In this document: positions 59,887 through 64,000 of the stretch, piece after piece
Numbering within the stretch: the stretch's first letter is position 1
Layout: each line of letters opens with the position of its first letter
Source: Gammaproteobacteria bacterium LSUCC0057
Lineage (GTDB): Bacteria > Pseudomonadota > Gammaproteobacteria > Pseudomonadales > Porticoccaceae
Assembly: GCA_004535795.1 (NCBI GenBank)
Contig: SPIA01000002.1
Location: 244,736 to 308,735, forward strand
Reading direction: 5' to 3'
Length of the DNA: 64,000 bases
Program-made: the position numbers and the translations under genes
Notes under the pieces: model-generated
Told to the model about the DNA's origin: nothing
Seen by the model: the letters and a program-made list of their open reading frames with translations, nothing else
Databases searched by the model: none

Positions 59887-60753
59887 TTAGCGGAGGCGCT
59901 GAACGATACCCATCATCTTATAGAGCAGTTGTGCGGCGGCGAACTGGTAGGCGTGAAAGCCTTCGATCGGGGCGAACTCCATCAGGTCGAAACCGATCAC
60001 AGTGCGCTGCGAAGCCACGGATTCAAACAGCCCAAGAGTCTGGTACCAGCCCAGCCCGCCGGGTACCGGGGTGCCGGTGGAGGGGAAAATTGAGGGGTCC
60101 ATACCGTCGATGTCGAGGGTGAAAAAGACCTGTTGGGGGAAGTCGGCGGGTAGCTCGAAAGCGGAGATATTATTCGGGACCAGCTGGTCAGCGTCGAGGC
60201 TGTGCACGCCGTATTGGCGGCGGATGGCAGCCTCCTCTTCGCAGTAGGCGCGAATGCCGAGCTGGAACAGCGGGATACCCAAATCGACCACCCGCTTCAT
60301 CACACTGGCATGGCTCAGCGGATTGCCTTGGTAGGCGTCGCGCAGGTCGGCGTGGGCATCGATCTGCACTACGCCAAAGTCGCGTAGCCCAGCGTCGAGC
60401 AGCCCCTGCACCACTCCGCCGGTCACGGTGTGCTCGCCGCCGATGGCGACCGGCATGCCGCCGCTGTTAACAATCGCCGCGGTGGCGGCAGCGATCCGCG
60501 CGACCGCCTCGGCCTCACCGCCACTGCAGTCGACCGCCGGGTGGGTGTGAATGCCCAAGTCGGCGGGGCGGCTGCGGCCGTCCCACACTTCCAGCTGCGA
60601 TGAGGCCTCAATAATCGCCGCCGGGCCAAGTGCCGTGCCTCCGCCGTAGCTGACGGTGCGCTCATAGGGGACCGGCAGAATCTGGAACAGCGCGGCGCTG
60701 CCGCCCTGGGGAATCTCTGAGCCGAGAAAGTGGTCGCCGTAGTCGCTGCTCAA
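59887..60753 (-). CDS. speB: Agmatinase
   Basis: Hydrolyses agmatine to putrescine and urea. 288 residues of the ureohydrolase family. Manganese-binding motifs are GGEHTVTGGVVQG, QIDAHADLRDAYQGNPLSHA and FTLDIDGMDPSIFPSTGTPV, then PGGLGWYQTL. It overlaps nspC by 4 bp and ends the polyamine cluster. It is paired with speA at the window end, giving the arginine-agmatine-putrescine route without N-carbamoylputrescine. Confidence 0.94.
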   Translation of the reverse strand: MSSDYGDHFLGSEIPQGGSAALFQILPVPYERTVSYGGGTALGPAAIIEASSQLEVWDGRSRPADLGIHTHPAVDCSGGEAEAVARIAAATAAIVNSGGMPVAIGGEHTVTGGVVQGLLDAGLRDFGVVQIDAHADLRDAYQGNPLSHASVMKRVVDLGIPLFQLGIRAYCEEEAAIRRQYGVHSLDADQLVPNNISAFELPADFPQQVFFTLDIDGMDPSIFPSTGTPVPGGLGWYQTLGLFESVASQRTVIGFDLMEFAPIEGFHAYQFAAAQLLYKMMGIVQRLR

Positions 60754-61931
60754 CTGAGTCGCTCCTTAAAGTCTGCATAGCCAAACTGCTTGACCAGCTG
60801 CAGCTGGTCGCTGCGCGAATCCCACAGCGCGATGGCGGGCAGGTTGATGCCGTTAAAGGTGGTGGTCTTGACCATGGTGTAGTGGGCCATGTCGTCAAAC
60901 ATCAGCCGCTGGCCCACCTGCAGCGGCACAGCAAAGGCGTAGTCGCCAATGACATCGCCGGCCAAGCAGGTCATGCCGCCGAGCCGGTAACTGTGCGGAT
61001 AGTCTCCGCTCGGCTCGCCGCTATCGCTGTCAGCGCCGTATATGTCGGGCCGGTAGGGCATCTCTAGGGTGTCGGGCATGTGGCAGGTGGCGGAGCTGTC
61101 AAGAATCGCCAGATCGCGGCCGTTGTGGGTGAGATCGAGCACTTCAGCGACCAGCACGCCGCTGTTAATGGCCACCGCTTCACCGGGCTCCAGGTAGACC
61201 TGGACGCCATACTGCCGACTGAAACGCTGGATCTCGGCAATCAGGCCGGCGCGGTCGTAGTCGGGTTGGGTGATGTGGTGGCCGCCGCCAAAATTGACCC
61301 AACTGAGCTGCCCGAGCAGCTCGCCAAACTGCGCCTCGACCGCCGCCAAAGTGCGCTGCAGCGGTGCAAAACCCTGTTCGCACAAGGTATGAAAATGTAG
61401 CCCGCTAATGCCCTGCAGCGACTGCCCGGCAAACTGCTCGAAGGGGATGCCCAGTCGCGAGCAGGGCGCACAAGGATCGTAGATAGCTGCCGCACCCTCG
61501 GAGTGCTGAGGGTTGATGCGCAGCCCAAACTGCAGCTGCGGGCGCTGCTGCTGAGCCGCCAGCAGCGTCTCACGGAAACGCTGCCACTGGCTGAACGAGT
61601 TGAGCACGATGTGGTCGGCAAAAGCGGCCAACTGCTCGATGTCGACGGCGCTGTAGGCGGCCGAGAAGACGTGGCACTCGCCGCCGTACTGCTCGCGCCC
61701 CAAACGCGCCTCGTGCACGCCGCTGGCACAGGTGCCAGAGAGGTAGCGCGCCGTCAGCGGCCCCAACTGCCACAGCGAGAACGCCTTGAGCGCCGCCAGC
61801 ACTTTGGCGCCGCTGGCCTCGGCGACCGCCGCCAGCTGCTGGAGGTTGTGCTCAACCGCGGCGACGTCGACGACAAAACAGGGCGACGGCACCCGCTGCG
61901 GATCGAAATTGACAAAGCTGGCGGCGCGCAC
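60750..61931 (-). CDS. nspC: Carboxynorspermidine/carboxyspermidine decarboxylase
   Basis: PLP enzyme of the alanine racemase-fold decarboxylases. 393 residues. PSPCFVVDVAAVEHNLQQL and KVLAALKAFSLWQLGPLTA carry the PLP lysine. HFHTLCEQGFAPLQRTLAAV, WVNFGGGHHITQPDYDRAGL, YLEPGEAVAINSGVLVAEVL and CLAGDVIGDYAF are typical of NspC. It makes spermidine (or norspermidine) from the carboxylated precursor. GTG start, 7 bp after the dehydrogenase gene. Which of the two products it makes here depends on diaminopropane supply, not visible in the window. Confidence 0.94.
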   Translation of the reverse strand: MRAASFVNFDPQRVPSPCFVVDVAAVEHNLQQLAAVAEASGAKVLAALKAFSLWQLGPLTARYLSGTCASGVHEARLGREQYGGECHVFSAAYSAVDIEQLAAFADHIVLNSFSQWQRFRETLLAAQQQRPQLQFGLRINPQHSEGAAAIYDPCAPCSRLGIPFEQFAGQSLQGISGLHFHTLCEQGFAPLQRTLAAVEAQFGELLGQLSWVNFGGGHHITQPDYDRAGLIAEIQRFSRQYGVQVYLEPGEAVAINSGVLVAEVLDLTHNGRDLAILDSSATCHMPDTLEMPYRPDIYGADSDSGEPSGDYPHSYRLGGMTCLAGDVIGDYAFAVPLQVGQRLMFDDMAHYTMVKTTTFNGINLPAIALWDSRSDQLQLVKQFGYADFKERLS

Positions 61932-61938
61932 GGTGCGG

Positions 61939-63135
61939 TTATACCAAGGTAAAGTCGGGGTTTTCGACCACCGTCCACGGCAACCCGTAGGCGTTGAGGT
62001 CGGCCATGAACGGATCGGGGTCGAGCTGCTCGACGTTCCACACCCCGGGCTTGAGCCAGTGACCCTGCAACACCATTTTGGCGCCGATCATCGCCGGTAC
62101 CCCGGTGGTGTAGGAGATCGCCTGCGACTGCACTTCGGCGTAGCACTCTTGGTGGTCTTTAATGTTGTAGAGGTAGACGGTTTTTTGCTGGCCATCTTTA
62201 ACACCGCTGACCACGCAGCCAATACAGGTCTTGCCGACTGTGCGCGGGCCGAGGCTGGCCGGGTCGGGCAGCAGTGCGCGCAAAAATTGAATCGGCACAA
62301 TCTGCTGGCCGTTAAACTCGACCGGGGCGATGCCGGTCATACCGACGTTGCCGAGCACCTCGAGATGCTTGAGATAGCTGTCGCCAAAACTCATCCAGAA
62401 CTGGGCGCGACGCAGCGTCGGGAAGTTGGCGGTCAGCGACTCCAGCTCTTCGTGGTACATGCGGTAGATGTTGTAACTGCCAACGCCCTCCGGGCAGGTA
62501 AAGCTCTGCTTGAGCGACATCGCCGGGGTGGTGACAAAGGCACCATCCTCCCAGTGGCGGCACTCGGCGGTGACCTCGCGGATATTGATCTCGGGGTTAA
62601 AGTTGGTGGCAAACGGGTAGCCGTGGTCGCCGCCGTTGACGTCGATAATATCCAGGGTGTGGATCTCATCGAAGTAGTGTTTGGCTAGGTAAGCGGTAAA
62701 AATATTGGTGGCACCGGGATCAAAACCACAGCCGAGCAGCGCCATCAAGCCGGCCTGCTCGAACTTTTCGCGATAGGCCCACTGCCAGTGGTACTCGAAC
62801 TTAGCGGTGTCGAGCGGCTCGTAGTTGGCGGTGTCCATGTAGTGCACGCCGGCCTCGAGACAGGCGTCCATAATGGTCAGGTCTTGGTAGGGCAGCGCAA
62901 CATTAATCACCAGTAGCGGCTGCTCGGCGCGCAGCAGCGCCACCAGCTCGGGGACATTGTCGGCGTCGACACAGGCCGTTTTGATCGACCGCGGCAGCTG
63001 CGCGGCGATCGCCTCGCACTTGGCCAGCGTGCGGCTGGCCAGCACGATCTCGCCAAACACCTCGGGCAGCTGGGCGCACTTGTGGGCCACCACCGCGCCA
63101 ACGCCGCCGGCACCAATAATCATCACTTTATTCAT
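61939..63135 (-). CDS. Carboxyspermidine (carboxynorspermidine) dehydrogenase, saccharopine dehydrogenase-like
   Basis: 398 residues. The Rossmann start VMIIGAGGVGAVVAHKCAQL is followed by VINVALPYQDLTIMDACLEA, GVHYMDTANYEPLDTAKFEY and GFDPGATNIFTAYLAKHYFD. Such proteins next to nspC reductively condense putrescine (or diaminopropane) with aspartate semialdehyde to the carboxy-polyamine. It lies between speA and nspC in the same direction. GGAG precedes the ATG. Confidence 0.93.
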   Translation of the reverse strand: MNKVMIIGAGGVGAVVAHKCAQLPEVFGEIVLASRTLAKCEAIAAQLPRSIKTACVDADNVPELVALLRAEQPLLVINVALPYQDLTIMDACLEAGVHYMDTANYEPLDTAKFEYHWQWAYREKFEQAGLMALLGCGFDPGATNIFTAYLAKHYFDEIHTLDIIDVNGGDHGYPFATNFNPEINIREVTAECRHWEDGAFVTTPAMSLKQSFTCPEGVGSYNIYRMYHEELESLTANFPTLRRAQFWMSFGDSYLKHLEVLGNVGMTGIAPVEFNGQQIVPIQFLRALLPDPASLGPRTVGKTCIGCVVSGVKDGQQKTVYLYNIKDHQECYAEVQSQAISYTTGVPAMIGAKMVLQGHWLKPGVWNVEQLDPDPFMADLNAYGLPWTVVENPDFTLV

Positions 63136-63161
63136 CGCTTTCTCCTGTGCAATGCGAGCGG

Positions 63162-64000
63162 CTAATCGCGCTCAAAGTAGGTGTAGCCGTTGAGGCTGGA
63201 GTTAAACGCCTGCAACATCTCGCGGCGCATGGCCAAATCGATTTCGCCACTTTTTACCGCCGCTTCAGCGGCCACGCGGAACTGCTCGTAGAGCTCTTTG
63301 GGATTGTACTCGACATAGCTGAGCACATCGCCAATGCTATCCCCGACGATCTCTTCCACAAACTCGAAGCCGCCGCGCTCGTCGATACGCACACTGGCGA
63401 CATGGGTGTCGCCAAACAAGTTGTGCAGATCGCCGAGCGTCTCCTGGTAGGCGCCGACCAAGAACACCCCTAAATAGTACTCCTGACCGGGGTCGAAACG
63501 GTGCAAGGCGATGGTGCGGCTCTCCCCGGTGGCGCTGGCAAAGTGGTCGATCTTGCCATCTGAGTCACAGGTGATGTCGGCAATAATCGCGGTGCGATCG
63601 GGCTGTTCGCCGAGCCGGTGAATCGGCATCACCGGAAACAGCTGGTCGATCGCCCAGCTGTCTGGCAGCGACTGGAACAAGCTGAAATTACCGTAGTAGA
63701 TATCGGCCAGCGCCTGATCGAGATCCTGCAGCTCAGGGGGTATCCGCGGCAAGCTCGGCAGCAGTTCGCGGGTGCGCTGCAACACCTCCAGGTAGAAAAT
63801 ATCGGCCAACGCCAGTTCGCGCAGCTGTACTAACCCCTGGCGGAACATACGGCGCACCTCCTCGCGGTAGTGCACCGCGTCGTTGCAGCTCTCCTGAACG
63901 TTGTTAGCGGTGAGCTGCTCGAGGGTTTGAAACAGATTGCGCAAGTAGTCACTGCACTCATCGGGAAGCTGCTGCGGGATAGTGGCGGCGCGAAAACGGC
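63162..64000 (-). CDS. speA: Biosynthetic arginine decarboxylase, 3' part (5' end outside window)
   Basis: PLP enzyme converting arginine to agmatine. The frame stays open to the window edge (RFRAATIPQQLPDECSDYLR), so about 279 C-terminal codons of roughly 630 are present. Seen: YREEVRRMFRQGLVQLRELA, YYGNFSLFQSLPDSWAIDQL, FPVMPIHRLGEQPDRTAIIA and FLVGAYQETLGDLHNLFGDT, all SpeA-typical. It is the upstream member of speA-dehydrogenase-nspC-speB. Confidence 0.95.
   Translation of the reverse strand, partial: RFRAATIPQQLPDECSDYLRNLFQTLEQLTANNVQESCNDAVHYREEVRRMFRQGLVQLRELALADIFYLEVLQRTRELLPSLPRIPPELQDLDQALADIYYGNFSLFQSLPDSWAIDQLFPVMPIHRLGEQPDRTAIIADITCDSDGKIDHFASATGESRTIALHRFDPGQEYYLGVFLVGAYQETLGDLHNLFGDTHVASVRIDERGGFEFVEEIVGDSIGDVLSYVEYNPKELYEQFRVAAEAAVKSGEIDLAMRREMLQAFNSSLNGYTYFERD

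Noticed and set aside
61786-62688. 300-codon open frame on the forward strand
   Set aside because: Antisense to nspC and the carboxyspermidine dehydrogenase, whose families are clear. High GC and codon structure leave such shadow frames open; the peptide shows no domain.

Overview
This window is a GC-rich stretch of a gammaproteobacterial chromosome. Gene order resembles Pseudomonas and the Cellvibrionales: rppH-ptsP-lgt-thyA-folA, radC-coaBC-algC-argB, gmk-rpoZ-spoT-ridA, tkt-epd-pgk-fba divergent from sahR-metK. The DUF3450-ExbB-ExbB-ExbD-TonB-TPR cluster and the carboxyspermidine pathway also suit a marine Cellvibrionales-like bacterium. The genus cannot be fixed from this sequence alone. 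No rRNA, tRNA, CRISPR array, intact insertion sequence or prophage was seen.

Layout. 1-1323 is the 3' part of ilvD. 1577-2560 is a small accessory scar: a NadS-like antitoxin, its RelE/HigB-like toxin broken by one amber codon, a remnant of a tyrosine recombinase and a 14-bp inverted repeat. An N-acyl-D-amino-acid deacylase-like amidohydrolase follows (2618-4465). 4558-9757 is a TonB2/TtpC-type energy transduction operon closed by an intrinsic terminator. 10017-15878 holds folA, thyA and lgt, then ptsP and rppH, with an NRDE gene between the two groups. 16100-25900 holds a HAD phosphatase, an uncharacterised anchored protein, gcvH, an SLC13 transporter, SrkA, an FAH-fold enzyme, D-2-hydroxyglutarate dehydrogenase divergent from serA, a cold-shock protein and a small membrane protein. 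25958-44207 is mainly housekeeping: rpmG, rpmB, radC, coaBC, algC-like, argB, slmA, a cyanophycin-synthetase-like ATP-grasp protein, pyrE, rph, yicC, gmk, rpoZ, spoT, ridA, an SDR gene, oxyR and recG. The DUF47 gene, pitA and a class A acid phosphatase form a phosphate module (43527-46280).

46277-51592 (reverse strand) is tkt-epd-pgk-fba. Divergent from it is a methionine/SAM-cycle operon: an ArsR-methyltransferase fusion (SahR-like) with two overlapping palindromic operators at its promoter, then metK, ahcY, metF and rsmE. The end of the window carries an alpha/beta hydrolase with an Asp nucleophile, a GST and a nitronate monooxygenase. Last is a reverse-strand polyamine cluster (speA, carboxyspermidine dehydrogenase, nspC, speB) that can take arginine to putrescine and on to spermidine without SAM decarboxylase.

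Points most worth a second look: the free-standing CphA-like ATP-grasp protein with a stub of a Mur-ligase domain, an OxyR with Cys199 but Leu at position 208, the SahR operator pair, the amber-inactivated toxin, and an orphan conserved-looking element at 18459-18707.
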